Positions 52,007-61,555 of a stretch of DNA of 64,000 nt are shown piece after piece. Positions within the stretch are counted from its first letter, which is position 1, and each line of letters begins with the position of its first letter. The stretch covers positions 3,410,001-3,474,000 of the forward strand of contig NZ_AP022613.1 of assembly GCF_010730195.1 (NCBI RefSeq). The letters are read 5' to 3'. A model generated the notes under the pieces. It was not told where the DNA came from and made no database searches. It was given only the letters and a program-made list of their open reading frames with translations. Position numbers and translations under genes: made by a program. The DNA comes from Mycobacterium conspicuum (GTDB lineage Bacteria; Actinomycetota; Actinomycetes; Mycobacteriales; Mycobacteriaceae).

Positions 52007-52657
52007 GTGATCGACGCGGCCACCGAAAAAGTCCGCGTGGTCGTGGGCGAGGATCACCCACTGTTCCGCGAGGGGCTGGTGCGCGCGCTGACGTCGAGTG
52101 GCTCAGTGGAGGTGGTCGCTGAAGCCGACGACGGCGTCACTGCCTTGGCTCTGATTAAAGCGCATCTACCCCACGTCGCGTTGCTGGATTACCGAATGCC
52201 CGGGATGGACGGCGCGACGGTCGCCGCCGCGGTACGCGCAGACGACCTTCCGACCAGGGTTTTGCTGCTGTCGGCGTACGACGAATCGGCGATCGTCTTC
52301 CAGGCGCTGGCCGAGGGCGCCGCCGGGTTCCTGCCCAAGGAATCGACGAAGACCGAGATCGTGCAGGGCGTGCTCGACTGTGCCAACGGCCAAGACGTGG
52401 TGGCGCCCAGCCTCGCCGCCGGTCTCGCGGCCGAGATCCGCCGCCGCAGCGAGGCCCAGGCGCCGGTGCTCACCCCCCGCGAGGGCCAGGTGCTGAATTT
52501 CATCGCCCAGGGCCACAGCATCCCCGAAATCGCGGCGGAACTTTTCCTGGCGCCGTCGACGGTGAAGACCCACGTGCAGCGGCTGTACGAAAAACTCGGT
52601 GTCGGTGATCGCGCCGCCGCTGTCGCGGCCGCGATGCGGCGTGGGCTGATCGACTGA
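52007..52657 (+). CDS. NarL/LuxR-family response regulator
   Basis: 216 residues. Receiver: VVVGEDHPLFREGLVRAL acidic pocket, Asp in VALLDYRMPGMDG (about residue 57), Lys in FLPKEST. C-terminal LuxR HTH: LTPREGQVLNFIAQGHSIPE, then LAPSTVKTHVQRLYEKLGV. GTG 52007 is the first codon that suits the domain; a GAGGAG is about 20 bases off, too far, so a leaderless start is possible. The sensor kinase ATG follows after one base, so the two are one unit. Confidence 0.9.
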   Translation: MIDAATEKVRVVVGEDHPLFREGLVRALTSSGSVEVVAEADDGVTALALIKAHLPHVALLDYRMPGMDGATVAAAVRADDLPTRVLLLSAYDESAIVFQALAEGAAGFLPKESTKTEIVQGVLDCANGQDVVAPSLAAGLAAEIRRRSEAQAPVLTPREGQVLNFIAQGHSIPEIAAELFLAPSTVKTHVQRLYEKLGVGDRAAAVAAAMRRGLID

Positions 52658-52658
52658 C

Positions 52659-53846
52659 ATGGGCCGCACCGTGGCGCGGATCATCGACTTCGTCGCGGCC
52701 GAACCCGTGCGCCTGTCGGCGTTTCTGCGCCTGCCGCTGATCGGTTTGATCGTGTTGCTGGTTTCGGTCTGGGAGGTCGAGCACTGGCTGCCGATGGCCT
52801 ACGCGACCATCCTCGTCACCTACAGCATTGCGGCGCTGGTGTGGGTGTTTGTCGTGCTGCGCGGCCCGGTGCCGGCATGGGCCGCGTGGACCTCGACCGG
52901 AATCGACGTGGTGACGGTGGTGGCGCTGTGCGTGGTGTCCGGCGGCGCCACCGTGGCCTTGCTGCCCGTCTTTTTCCTGCTGCCGATCTCGGTGGCATTC
53001 CAGGACCGTCCGGCACTGGCCGCCACCGTGGGAATCTGCACCGCCATCGGCTATCTGGGTGTGTGGATCGTCTATTCCAAGCGCCACGACACCGTCGAGC
53101 TGCCGACCGTGGTGTACACCCATTTCGGGTTGCTGCTCTGGCTGGCCGGCGCGATGACCGCCCTGTGTTACTTCCTGACGCGCGCCGCGACGCGCGTGGC
53201 GGCTTTGCTCGACATGCGCCGCACGCTGGTGGCCGAGGCGATGCGCGCCGACGAGCGCAACGCCCGAGCACTGGCCGAACATCTGCACGACGGGCCGCTG
53301 CAGGATCTGTTGGCGGCGCGACTCGAGCTGGACGAACTGCGCGGGCGGTATGACGACCCGGAATTGGACGCCGCCTACCAGGCGGTGCAGGACACGGCCA
53401 CTTACCTGCGCAGCACCGTCACCGCGCTGCACCCGCAGGTGCTGACCGAAGTGGGCCTCACCGCCGCGCTGGGTGAGCTGATCCGCGGCTACGAACACCG
53501 CGGGAACTTCGCGATCGAGGCCGATCTGGAAGAGGTCGATCGGCCACGGTCCCAATCGCTGCTGTACCGCGCGGCCCGCGAATTGCTCGCCAACGTGAAC
53601 AAGCACGCGCGGGCGAGCACCGTGCAGGTCCACCTCGCCCGCGCCGGCGACGCCATCAAGCTGAGCGTCGTCGACGACGGAATCGGGTTCGATCCGGCCA
53701 TCTTGGATCGATGCGTTGCCCGCGGGCACATCGGGCTGGCATCGCTGGCGGCCCGCATCGATGCGATGGGCGGATCGATCAAGCTCACCTCGATGGCGGG
53801 CGCCGGCACCCGGGCATCGGTAACCGCGCCCGCTGGCGCGGAGTAA
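52659..53846 (+). CDS. Sensor histidine kinase (NarX/DesK-type)
   Basis: 395 residues. Six membrane helices in residues about 25-180; HisKA_3 domain with the His in ARALAEHLHDGPLQDLLAARL (about residue 211); ATPase motifs ELLANVNKHARASTVQVHL, VVDDGIGFDPA and HIGLASLAARI. No extracytoplasmic domain of size. One base separates it from the response regulator stop. The pair may control the flanking dehydrogenase or amidohydrolase genes, or the divergent whiB-like gene. Signal unknown. Confidence 0.9.
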   Translation: MGRTVARIIDFVAAEPVRLSAFLRLPLIGLIVLLVSVWEVEHWLPMAYATILVTYSIAALVWVFVVLRGPVPAWAAWTSTGIDVVTVVALCVVSGGATVALLPVFFLLPISVAFQDRPALAATVGICTAIGYLGVWIVYSKRHDTVELPTVVYTHFGLLLWLAGAMTALCYFLTRAATRVAALLDMRRTLVAEAMRADERNARALAEHLHDGPLQDLLAARLELDELRGRYDDPELDAAYQAVQDTATYLRSTVTALHPQVLTEVGLTAALGELIRGYEHRGNFAIEADLEEVDRPRSQSLLYRAARELLANVNKHARASTVQVHLARAGDAIKLSVVDDGIGFDPAILDRCVARGHIGLASLAARIDAMGGSIKLTSMAGAGTRASVTAPAGAE

Positions 53847-53886
53847 ATGATTGACACCGGCCGGAAACCGACGATAGTCGTCAGGT

Positions 53887-55080
53887 ATGGCGCTGCTGCC
53901 GGACCCTGATCCCCGGCCGCGAGCGCACGTCCTCATCTCGGTCGACGATCACGTCATCGAGCCGCCCGACATGTTCGTCGGCCGGCTTCCCGCCGCGCTG
54001 GCGGACCGCGCGCCCGCAATCGTCGAGACCGACGACGGACGCCAGGTGTGGCGCTACGAGGGCCGGGAGTATCCGAATATCGGGCTCAACGCCGTGATCG
54101 GACGGCCACACGAGGAATGGAGCATGGAGGCCGCCCGGTTCGACGAGATGCGCCGCGGCTGTTGGGATATCGACGCCCGGATCGCCGACATGGACCTGGC
54201 CGGCATCTGGGCCTCGCTGAACTTCCCCTCGCTGATCGCCGGCTTCGCGGGCACGGTGTTCTGGAAGAGCGACGACCTCGAGCTAGGGCTGGCCACGCTG
54301 CGCGCCTGGAACGACTGGCACCTCGACGTGTGGGCGGGCAGCCACCCCGAGCGGATCATCCCGTTGCAGCTGCCGTGGCTCGCCGATCCGCAGCTGGCGC
54401 CCGAGGAGATCCGCCGCAACGCCGAGCGCGGCTTCAAGGCGGTCAGCTTCCCCGAATTGCCCGCGCAATGCGGCATCGGCAGCCTGCACAGCGGGGTGTG
54501 GGATCCGTTCTTCGCCGCCTGCGAGGAGACCGACACCGTGGTGTGCCTGCACACCGGTTCGGCACAGTGGGCGCCAATCCCCGCCCCGGACACGCCTTTT
54601 GAGACGATCACGACGCTCTTCCCGGTCAACGGGCTGGTCGCCTGCGCGGACATGCTGTGGTCGGGCATCCCGCTGCGCTTCCCGCGGCTGAACATCACGC
54701 TGGCCGAGGGCGGACTCGGGTGGGCGGCCATGCTCGGCGACCGGGCCGACTACGTCCTGGCTCACTCCGCGTGCGGCCGTGAGGGTGGGTCGTGGAAGGG
54801 CGACCTGCTGCCCAGCGAGGTGCTCAAGCGCAACTTTTGGTTCTGCTCCATCGATGACCCGTCGGCGTTCGGTGCGTTGGATGCGATTGGGGCCGAGCGG
54901 ATCCTGGTCGAAAGCGACTACCCGCATGCCGACTCGACGTGGCCCGACACGCAAGAGGTGGTGGCGCGCAACGTCGCTGGCCTGTCGGCGGATGATGCCG
55001 CCCGCATCACCCACCGCAACGCCGCAGAGCTGTTTCGCCACCCGCTGCCGGATGACGGGTGGCTGGCGGCCCCAGTGTAG
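53887..55080 (+). CDS. Amidohydrolase 2 (ACMSD-type metal-dependent hydrolase)
   Basis: 397 residues. TIM-barrel amidohydrolase_2: metal-binding SVDDHVIEPPDMF at the N-terminus (residue about 17), barrel blocks FKAVSFPELPAQCG, VVCLHTGSAQW (His ligand) and C-terminal ILVESDYPHADSTWPDT (Asp ligand and HxD). Related to decarboxylases and hydrolases of the 2-amino-3-carboxymuconate-semialdehyde decarboxylase group, very common in mycobacterial steroid and lipid catabolism. ATG 53887. Next gene starts 9 bases downstream after an AGGAGG. Confidence 0.85.
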   Translation: MALLPDPDPRPRAHVLISVDDHVIEPPDMFVGRLPAALADRAPAIVETDDGRQVWRYEGREYPNIGLNAVIGRPHEEWSMEAARFDEMRRGCWDIDARIADMDLAGIWASLNFPSLIAGFAGTVFWKSDDLELGLATLRAWNDWHLDVWAGSHPERIIPLQLPWLADPQLAPEEIRRNAERGFKAVSFPELPAQCGIGSLHSGVWDPFFAACEETDTVVCLHTGSAQWAPIPAPDTPFETITTLFPVNGLVACADMLWSGIPLRFPRLNITLAEGGLGWAAMLGDRADYVLAHSACGREGGSWKGDLLPSEVLKRNFWFCSIDDPSAFGALDAIGAERILVESDYPHADSTWPDTQEVVARNVAGLSADDAARITHRNAAELFRHPLPDDGWLAAPV

Positions 55081-55089
55081 GAGGCTCAC

Positions 55090-56814
55090 GTGCTCGACCT
55101 GTTGATCCGCGACTCCCAGATCGTCGACGGCACCGGCGCGCCCGCCCGCCACGGCGCCGTCGGCGTCGCCGACGGGCGGATCGTCGCGGTCGGTGAAATC
55201 GACGACCAGGCCGCGAAAACCGTTGATGCCGAAGGGCTTACGCTGGCTCCGGGATTCGTCGACCTGCACACCCACTACGACGCGCAGTTGTTCTGGGATC
55301 CCACCGCCAGCCCGTCGGTGCAGCACGGCGTCACCACGGTCTTCGGCGGCAACTGCGGCTTCACGCTGGCACCGGCGAAACCCGACCAACACGACTACCT
55401 CACCCAGATGCTCGCGCGGGTCGAAGGGATGCCGCTCGACGCGCTGCAAGCCGGATTGGACTGGGAATGGTCGTCTTTCGGCGACTGGCTGGCCCGCCTG
55501 GACGGTCGCACCGCCGTCAATGCCGGTTTCCTGGTTGGTCATTCGGCGCTGCGGCTGGCCGCGATGGGCGCCGACGCGGTCGGCACCGAGGCCACCCCCG
55601 AGCAGATCGAGCAGATGGTGGGGCTGCTTCATGACGCCTTGGACTCCGGCGCGCTGGGGTTGTCGACGTCCCAGTCGCCGACCCACAACGACGCCGCGGG
55701 GCAGCCGGTGCCGTCGCGCAGCGCGTCGCGGTCCGAGCTGGTCGCGCTCGCGGGCGCCGTGCGCGATCACCCCGGCACCACGCTCGAGGCGATCATCGCC
55801 GGCTGCCTGTCGGGCTTCACCGACGACGACATCGCGCTGCTCACCGACATGTCGGCCGCCGCCGACCGCCCGCTGAACTGGAACCTGCTGGGGGTTTCGG
55901 CCGCGAATCCCGATGGGCACCAACGGCAACTGCGCGCCTACGACGCCTCCGCCCAGCGCGGCGGGCGGGTGGTGGCGTTGACCCTGCCGCAACCGATGAA
56001 GATCCGGCTGTCGTTTTTGTCCGGCTTCGTGCTCGACGGCCTGCCCGGTTGGCGGGACACCATGCACCTGCCGGTGCCGCAGCGGCTGGCCGCCCTCGCC
56101 GACCCGCAGGTGCGTCGCCGCCTCGCCGAGGGCGCCGCCTCGAAGGAGGCGGGCATGCTGCGCGGCCTGGCGCAGTGGGACCGGCTGATCATCGCCGAGA
56201 CCTTCGCCGCCGAAAACGCCGACGCGACAGGCCGTTCCGTCGGCGAGGTCGCGGCCGCCCGCGGCGGTGAGCCGTTCGACACGCTGTGCGACATCGTGAT
56301 CGCCGACGAGCTGCGCACCGGGCTCACCCCGCCGCTGGCCGGAGACGATGCGGCCGACTGGCGGCTGCGCGCCGACGTGTGGCGCCACCCCGGCGCCGTG
56401 ATCGGCGGCTCGGACGCCGGCGCCCACCTCGACATGATGTGCGGCGCGATCTACACCACGTCGCTGCTCGGCAACGGCGTTCGCGAGCACCAGGTGGTGA
56501 CGCTGGAAGAGGCCGTGCGGCTGGTGACCGACGTGCCCGCCCGGTTCTACGGGTTGACCGAGCGGGGCCGGATCACGCCCGGCTGGCACGCCGACCTGGT
56601 GTTGTTCGATCCGGCGACCATCGGCCACGGGCCCGAGCGCACCCGCTATGACCTGCCCGCCGGGGCGCCGCGGTTGGTGGCCGACGCCCAGGGCATCTGC
56701 TCGGTGCTGGTCGGCGGGGTCGAGGTGTGCCGCGACGGCGCCGCCACCGGTGCCCTACCCGGCACCGTGTTGCGGTCCGGGCGCGACACCCAGACCGTGT
56801 CGGCGCATGGCTGA
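55090..56814 (+). CDS. Amidohydrolase 3 / D-aminoacylase-like metal hydrolase
   Basis: 574 residues. Urease-type amidohydrolase: LIRDSQIVDGTGAPARHGAV start, metal-binding PGFVDLHTHYDAQLFWDP (HxH), HGVTTVFGGNCGFTLAP, and late GSDAGAHLDMMCG (Asp ligand). Resembles mycobacterial N-acyl-D-amino-acid deacylase-like proteins. GTG 55090 preceded by AGGAGG. Its last eight bases overlap the cytochrome P450 start, so amidohydrolase 2, this gene and the P450 are one operon. The natural substrate is unknown. Confidence 0.85.
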   Translation: MLDLLIRDSQIVDGTGAPARHGAVGVADGRIVAVGEIDDQAAKTVDAEGLTLAPGFVDLHTHYDAQLFWDPTASPSVQHGVTTVFGGNCGFTLAPAKPDQHDYLTQMLARVEGMPLDALQAGLDWEWSSFGDWLARLDGRTAVNAGFLVGHSALRLAAMGADAVGTEATPEQIEQMVGLLHDALDSGALGLSTSQSPTHNDAAGQPVPSRSASRSELVALAGAVRDHPGTTLEAIIAGCLSGFTDDDIALLTDMSAAADRPLNWNLLGVSAANPDGHQRQLRAYDASAQRGGRVVALTLPQPMKIRLSFLSGFVLDGLPGWRDTMHLPVPQRLAALADPQVRRRLAEGAASKEAGMLRGLAQWDRLIIAETFAAENADATGRSVGEVAAARGGEPFDTLCDIVIADELRTGLTPPLAGDDAADWRLRADVWRHPGAVIGGSDAGAHLDMMCGAIYTTSLLGNGVREHQVVTLEEAVRLVTDVPARFYGLTERGRITPGWHADLVLFDPATIGHGPERTRYDLPAGAPRLVADAQGICSVLVGGVEVCRDGAATGALPGTVLRSGRDTQTVSAHG

Positions 56815-58000
56815 CCCGCAGGACGGCCTGCTCATGCAGGTCGAAAACGTGCACGAGCGGCTGCGTGAGGCCCGCGAGACGCACCGGGTGATGCGGGGTA
56901 ATCCGTTCGACGAGGTCCGCTCCGGGCAGATCGGCGAGCTCGGGGTGACGGTGCTCGGCTACGACGAGTGCCAGCGGGTGCTGACGCACCCGGACACGTT
57001 TTCGTCGTCGATCTACGACCAGATCATGGGCCCGGTCATGGGCCGCACCCTGCTCGAGCTGGAGGGCGCCGAGCACCGGGCCAGCCGGGCGTTGGTGTCG
57101 CCGTCGTTCCGGTCCGCCCTGTTGGAGCGCTGGCGCGATCAACTGGTGGAGGTGGTGGTCCACGAGCTCATCGACGGGTTCGCGCCGCGGGGACGCGCCG
57201 AGTTGGACCGCGAGTTCACCTTCGCGTTTCCGGTGCAGGTCATCGCCCGGATCATGGGCCTGCCGCGGCGGGACTACCCGCGGTTCCAGCGGCTGTCGAT
57301 CGAGTTGCTCAACGTGGTCTACGACTGGGAGCGTGGGCTCGCCGCGTCGGCCGCGCTGAAGACCTATTTCACCGAGGTCCTCGCCGAGCGGCGGCGCAAT
57401 CCGCAGGACGACCTGATCAGCATGCTGGCGGAATCCGAACTCGACGGCGCCCGGTTGACCGACGACGAGATCTTCGCGTTCCTGCTGCTGATCCTGCCCG
57501 CCGGCGTCGAGACGACCTACCGCGCGTCGGGCAACCTGCTGGTTGCGATGCTTACCGAGCCCGCGCTATGTGACGCCCTGCGCGCCGACCGGGGCCTGCT
57601 GCCCGGGGCCTTCGAGGAGGCGTTGCGCTGGGAGCCGCCGATCACCACGGTGGTGCGCCGGGCGGTGCGCGACTGCGAGCTCGGCGGCGTGGCGATCCCG
57701 GCGGGCACCAACGTCAGCGTCAGCGTCGCGGCCGCCAACCGCGACCCCAGCCGTTATCCCGACCCGGACCGCTTCGACCCCACCCGCAAGCACATCGCGC
57801 ACCTGACATTCGGCGGCGGCCCGCACCTGTGCCTGGGCATGCACCTGGCGCGCATGGAGGCGGTAGTGGCGATCAACGCGCTGCTGGACCGGCTGCCGGA
57901 TCTGCGGCTGGACCCGACCGCGCCGCCTCCGCGCGTGGTGGGGATGGCCTTCCGTTCACCGGCTTCGCTGCCGGTCGTATTCACTCCGGCTGCCGCCTGA
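56807..58000 (+). CDS. Cytochrome P450
   Basis: 397 residues. Soluble class I type P450. I-helix: LILPAGVETTYRASGN with acidic Glu then Thr for oxygen activation; ExxR helix EEALRWEPP; haem-binding FGGGPHLCLGMHLARME with Cys ligand near residue 343. ATG 56807 in the overlap with the amidohydrolase 3 stop. Ends 20 bases inside the convergent TetR gene. The electron partner is not seen in the window. CYP subfamily not assignable by eye. Confidence 0.92.
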   Translation: MADPQDGLLMQVENVHERLREARETHRVMRGNPFDEVRSGQIGELGVTVLGYDECQRVLTHPDTFSSSIYDQIMGPVMGRTLLELEGAEHRASRALVSPSFRSALLERWRDQLVEVVVHELIDGFAPRGRAELDREFTFAFPVQVIARIMGLPRRDYPRFQRLSIELLNVVYDWERGLAASAALKTYFTEVLAERRRNPQDDLISMLAESELDGARLTDDEIFAFLLLILPAGVETTYRASGNLLVAMLTEPALCDALRADRGLLPGAFEEALRWEPPITTVVRRAVRDCELGGVAIPAGTNVSVSVAAANRDPSRYPDPDRFDPTRKHIAHLTFGGGPHLCLGMHLARMEAVVAINALLDRLPDLRLDPTAPPPRVVGMAFRSPASLPVVFTPAAA

Positions 58001-58577
58001 GCGCATGCCACGCCAGGTCGACAACGGCCGCGCAGTAGTCGTCGTCGACGACACCGTCGGAGTAAAGCGCGCGAATGTTCAACGGCGCCATCACAATCTG
58101 AACGGCGGCCATGGTGTTCACGCCCTCGCGCAATTCGCCGCGCTCCCGCGCCCGATCGATGATCGTGCGCACCACGGCGAAGCGCGCCGCCCAGAACTTC
58201 ATTCGGGTGTCCTCGTCGTGCGGCCCACGCCGGGTGATGGCCAGCGCCCGCAGGTAGGTGCGCCCGACCTCGGTGTTGATCCGATCGGCCACCGAGCGAG
58301 CGAAGGCCTCCAGGTCCGTCCGCAGCGAGCCGGTGTCCGTCGCGGCGCCGAAGCCTTCGATGTCGGCAAGGGCCGCGTCGACGATCAGCCGCTGACGGTC
58401 GCCCCAGTACCGGTAGATCGTCGCGGCATCCAGGTGGTGGCGTTCCGCCATGGCCTCGATGCTGAACCGCTCGACCCCCCAGAGCGACAGTTCGTCCAGC
58501 ACCGCCGTCATCACCCGCGCGCGAATATCCGCGGGAGCGGCCTCCACGGATTGATCGGGCGATTGAGACGGCGGCAT
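57981..58577 (-). CDS. TetR-family transcription regulator
   Basis: 198 residues. N-terminal HTH: ADIRARVMTAVLDELSLWGVERFSIEAM then HHLDAATIYRYWGDRQRLIVDA, the classic TetR layout, with a helical ligand domain after. ATG 58577. Overlaps the P450 3' end by 20 bases in the opposite direction, so it may repress the amidohydrolase/P450 operon, although it does not share a promoter with it. Confidence 0.88.
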   Translation of the reverse strand: MPPSQSPDQSVEAAPADIRARVMTAVLDELSLWGVERFSIEAMAERHHLDAATIYRYWGDRQRLIVDAALADIEGFGAATDTGSLRTDLEAFARSVADRINTEVGRTYLRALAITRRGPHDEDTRMKFWAARFAVVRTIIDRARERGELREGVNTMAAVQIVMAPLNIRALYSDGVVDDDYCAAVVDLAWHALRRQPE

Positions 58578-58596
58578 CGGTGTTTCCCCTAACCGC

Positions 58597-59697
58597 CTAA
58601 AGATAGCCGGTTTGGTTCACCAGCCGCACCGAACTTGCGCCATCCGAATAGAATTCGGCGATGCTCAACGACGCGAGATCCAGGTGCAGGCGATAGAGAA
58701 TGCCCGGCCCGGCGTCCAGCGCCAGCCGCAGCAAGGTCTTGATCGGCGTGACATGTGACACCACCAAGACCGTTGCGCCCTGGCATCGATCGACGATCCG
58801 CTCGCGTGCCCGGCAGACCCGCGCCATCACGCTATCGAAGCTTTCCCCGCCCGGCGGTTCGACGGAAGTGTCGCGCAGCCAACGGCGATGCAGTTCGGGA
58901 TCACGCTCGGCGGCCTCGGCGAACGTCAACCCTTCCCAGGCGCCGAAGTCGGTCTCGATCAAATCGTCATCGACGGTCACATCCAGGCCGAGCGCCGCGG
59001 CCGCCGCGGCCGCCGTGTCTCGGGCGCGCTGCAGCGGCGACGAAAACACGGCGGCGATCCCGCCGCGCTCCCCCAGATACCGCGCCGCGGCCTCCGCCTG
59101 CCGCTGCCCGAGTTCGGTGAGCGCCGGGTTGCCGCGCCCCGAATAGCGGCGTTGCACCGACAACTCGGTCTGACCGTGCCGCAGCAACAGCAGCCTGGTC
59201 GCTGTGCCGCGCGCACCGGTCCAACCGGGCGCAGATTGCGGCTTAACGGTTTCGGGCTTGGGCTTTTCGGGCTTTTCGGCCTCGCCATTGACGCCGGCCG
59301 CGGCGTCCATCGCCTCGTTGGCCAATCGGTCGGCGTGCTTGTTGCGCTCCCGCGGCACCCAGGTGTAGTTGATTCGCGCGAATTGCGACGCCAGCGTCCG
59401 GGCCTGGGTGTGTAGCTGCGCCAGATCGGGGTGCTTGACCTTCCACCGACCCGTCATCTGCTCGACCACCAGTTTGGAATCCATATACACCGCGGCCTCG
59501 GTGGCGCCCAGTTTCGCCGCGTCGTCCAAACCGGCTATCAGCGCGCGGTATTCGGCGACGTTGTTGGTCGCATGCCCGATGGCCTGCTTGGACTCCGCCA
59601 ACACGGTGGCGCGATCCGCGTCCCACACCACCGCGCCGTAGCCGGCGGGTCCGGGGTTGCCGCGGGAACCGCCGTCGGCCTCGATGATCACCTTCAC
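58597..59697 (-). CDS. RNase HI / histidine phosphatase fusion (Rv2228c-like)
   Basis: 366 residues, two domains. RNase HI at 1-135 with catalytic acidic residues in IEADGGSRGNPGP, ATNNVAEYRALIAGL and MDSKLVVEQM, and a final Asp near RNKHADRLAN. A charged linker (KPEKPKPETVKPQ, about 140-160) leads to a phosphoglycerate-mutase-fold domain, LLLLRHGQTELSVQRRYSGRGN (His nucleophile), ETDFGAWEGLTFAEA, ATVLVVSHVTPIKTLLR. The latter is reported to be an alpha-ribazole phosphatase/acid phosphatase. GTG start overlaps the upstream stop in GTGA. Counterpart of Rv2228c. Confidence 0.94.
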   Translation of the reverse strand: MKVIIEADGGSRGNPGPAGYGAVVWDADRATVLAESKQAIGHATNNVAEYRALIAGLDDAAKLGATEAAVYMDSKLVVEQMTGRWKVKHPDLAQLHTQARTLASQFARINYTWVPRERNKHADRLANEAMDAAAGVNGEAEKPEKPKPETVKPQSAPGWTGARGTATRLLLLRHGQTELSVQRRYSGRGNPALTELGQRQAEAAARYLGERGGIAAVFSSPLQRARDTAAAAAAALGLDVTVDDDLIETDFGAWEGLTFAEAAERDPELHRRWLRDTSVEPPGGESFDSVMARVCRARERIVDRCQGATVLVVSHVTPIKTLLRLALDAGPGILYRLHLDLASLSIAEFYSDGASSVRLVNQTGYL

Positions 59698-60431
59698 TGT
59701 TCGAAAGCCTTAACCCGCAACAGGATCGCGCCGCACTCCGGACAGCGCACCACCTCGTCGTCGGCGGCGGCCGAGATGCGGGCCAGTTCGCCGCGACCGA
59801 TCTCGATCCGGCAGGCGCCGCACCGATGCCCTTCCAACGGCCCGGCACCCGGCCCGCCCCCGGCACGCTGCCGCTCGTAGAGGGCCGCCAGGGCGGGATC
59901 GATTGTCGCGCAGAGCACTTCACGCTGCGACGAATGCAGCTCGCGGCTGTGCTCGATTTCGGCAAGCGCTTCGTCGAGCGCCTGCTGCGCAGCGGTGAGC
60001 TCGTCCTGCAGCGCCTCGATCGCCCCGGACTCGATGGCCAGCTGCGCCTCCAGCTCCTCGCGGCGTTCCATCACCTCCAGCAGGGAGTCCTCCAGGCTGG
60101 TTTGGCGGCGCACCAACGTGTCCAGCTCGTGCTGCAGATCCGACAGTTGCTTGGCGTCCGTCGCACCCGACCGGAGCAACGAGCGGTCGCGATCCTCGCG
60201 CTGGCGCACCGCCTCGATCTCGGACTCGAAGCGCGACACCTGGGCGTCCAAGTCCTCCAACGCGATTCGAACCGTGGCCACCCGGTCACTGGCGGCGCCG
60301 TGTTCGCCCTTGATCCGCTCGAAGGCCTCCCGCTGCGGCAGATGGGTGGACCGGTGCGCGATCCGCGACAGCTCGGCATCCAACTTCGACAGCTCAAGCA
60401 ACGAACGTTGCTGTGCCACTTCGGCTTTCAC
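59694..60431 (-). CDS. Coiled-coil zinc-ribbon protein (Rv2229c-like)
   Basis: 245 residues. A long antiparallel coiled coil (about residues 5-185, many E/L/R heptads) followed by a zinc ribbon: two CxxC pairs, HRCGACRIEIGRGEL and VVRCPECGAILL. The Zn ribbon group (zf-RING_7) may be nucleic-acid or tRNA binding. GTG start at 60431 gives the same length as the M. tuberculosis homologue. Neighbouring stop/start pairs on both sides overlap, forming a coupled set with NIF3-like, cobC and RNase HI genes. Confidence 0.9.
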   Translation of the reverse strand: MKAEVAQQRSLLELSKLDAELSRIAHRSTHLPQREAFERIKGEHGAASDRVATVRIALEDLDAQVSRFESEIEAVRQREDRDRSLLRSGATDAKQLSDLQHELDTLVRRQTSLEDSLLEVMERREELEAQLAIESGAIEALQDELTAAQQALDEALAEIEHSRELHSSQREVLCATIDPALAALYERQRAGGGPGAGPLEGHRCGACRIEIGRGELARISAAADDEVVRCPECGAILLRVKAFEQ

Positions 60432-61555
60432 TACTGATTTCTCCCCATCGTCCAAGGGTCGGTGCGCAACGTACTCACACGCACTGGCAGCTCCGTCCCG
60501 AAACGTCCCCGCAGCACGCCGGCCGCTTGCTCGCACCAAGGGAATTCGCTGGCCCAGTGCGCGACGTCGACCAGGGCCACCTTCGATGCCCGGCAGTGTT
60601 CGTCGGCGGGGTGGTGGCGCAGATCGGCGGTGACGTAGGCCTGCACATCGGCGGCGGCGGCGACGCCCAGCAGCGAGTCCCCGGCGCCGCCGCACACCGC
60701 CACCCTCGACACCGGCAGGTCGGGATCCCCGGCCGCGCGCACTCCCCACGACGTCGGTGGCAGCGCGGCCGTGACCCGGGACACGAAGGCGGACAGCGGT
60801 TCGGGGTGACCCAGCGTGCCGATGCGGCCCAGCCCGGCGTCGCTGGGCGGTGACACGAGCGCGAAGATGTCGAATGCCGGCTCCTCATACGGGTGGGCGG
60901 CGCGCATCGCGGCCAGCACCGCAGCCCGTGCTCGCGCGGGCGCGATGACCTCGACCCGGTCTTCGGGCACCCGCTCGACGGTTCCGACACGGCCGATCGT
61001 CGGCGATGCGCCGTCGTGCGGCAGGAACTGTCCGATCCCGGTGACGCTCCAGCTGCAGTGCGAGTAGTCGCCGATGTGACCCGCGCCGGCCTCAAACATC
61101 GCCGCCCGCACCGCTTCCGCGTTCTCGGGTGGGACGTAGACGACCCACTTGTCCAGGTCCTTCCCGCCCGCCAGCGGCTCGAGCACGGCGTCGACGGTGA
61201 GGCCGAGCGCGTCGGCCAACGCGTCGGAAACCCCGGGCGCGGCGGAGTCGGCGTTGGTGTGCGCGGTGAACAGTGACCGCCCGGTCCGGATCAGGCGGTG
61301 CACCAACGCGCCTTTCGGTGTGCTGGCCGCGACGGTGTCGACGCCGCGCAGCAACAACGGATGGTGCGCCAGCAGCAGGCCATTGTCGGGAACTTCGTCG
61401 ACGACCGCCGCCGTCGCGTCGACCGCGACGGTCACCGATTCGAGCGCATCGGCGGGGTCCCCGCACACCAGGCCGACCGAATCCCACGACTGGGCCAACC
61501 GCGGCGGATAGGCCTCATCCAGCACCTCGATGACGTCGGCCAACCGCACACTCAC
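60431..61555 (-). CDS. NIF3-like dinuclear metal-binding protein (Rv2230c)
   Basis: 374 residues. NIF3 family: WDSVGLVCGDP, LLLAHHPLLLRGVDTVA (His metal ligands), FTAHTNADSAAPG at about residue 100, and C-terminal CGGAGDSLL and TADLRHHPADEH (metal-binding His). A middle PII-like insert of about 100 residues is present (YVPPENAEAVRAAMFEAG). GTG 61555 is the start; a GTGA overlap with the upstream cobC stop. Some members are called GTP cyclohydrolase I type 2, but the function remains uncertain. Confidence 0.9.
   Translation of the reverse strand: MSVRLADVIEVLDEAYPPRLAQSWDSVGLVCGDPADALESVTVAVDATAAVVDEVPDNGLLLAHHPLLLRGVDTVAASTPKGALVHRLIRTGRSLFTAHTNADSAAPGVSDALADALGLTVDAVLEPLAGGKDLDKWVVYVPPENAEAVRAAMFEAGAGHIGDYSHCSWSVTGIGQFLPHDGASPTIGRVGTVERVPEDRVEVIAPARARAAVLAAMRAAHPYEEPAFDIFALVSPPSDAGLGRIGTLGHPEPLSAFVSRVTAALPPTSWGVRAAGDPDLPVSRVAVCGGAGDSLLGVAAAADVQAYVTADLRHHPADEHCRASKVALVDVAHWASEFPWCEQAAGVLRGRFGTELPVRVSTLRTDPWTMGRNQ

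Noticed and set aside
54283..56628. Minus-strand frame of about 780 codons across both amidohydrolase genes
   Set aside because: Shadow of the two amidohydrolases.
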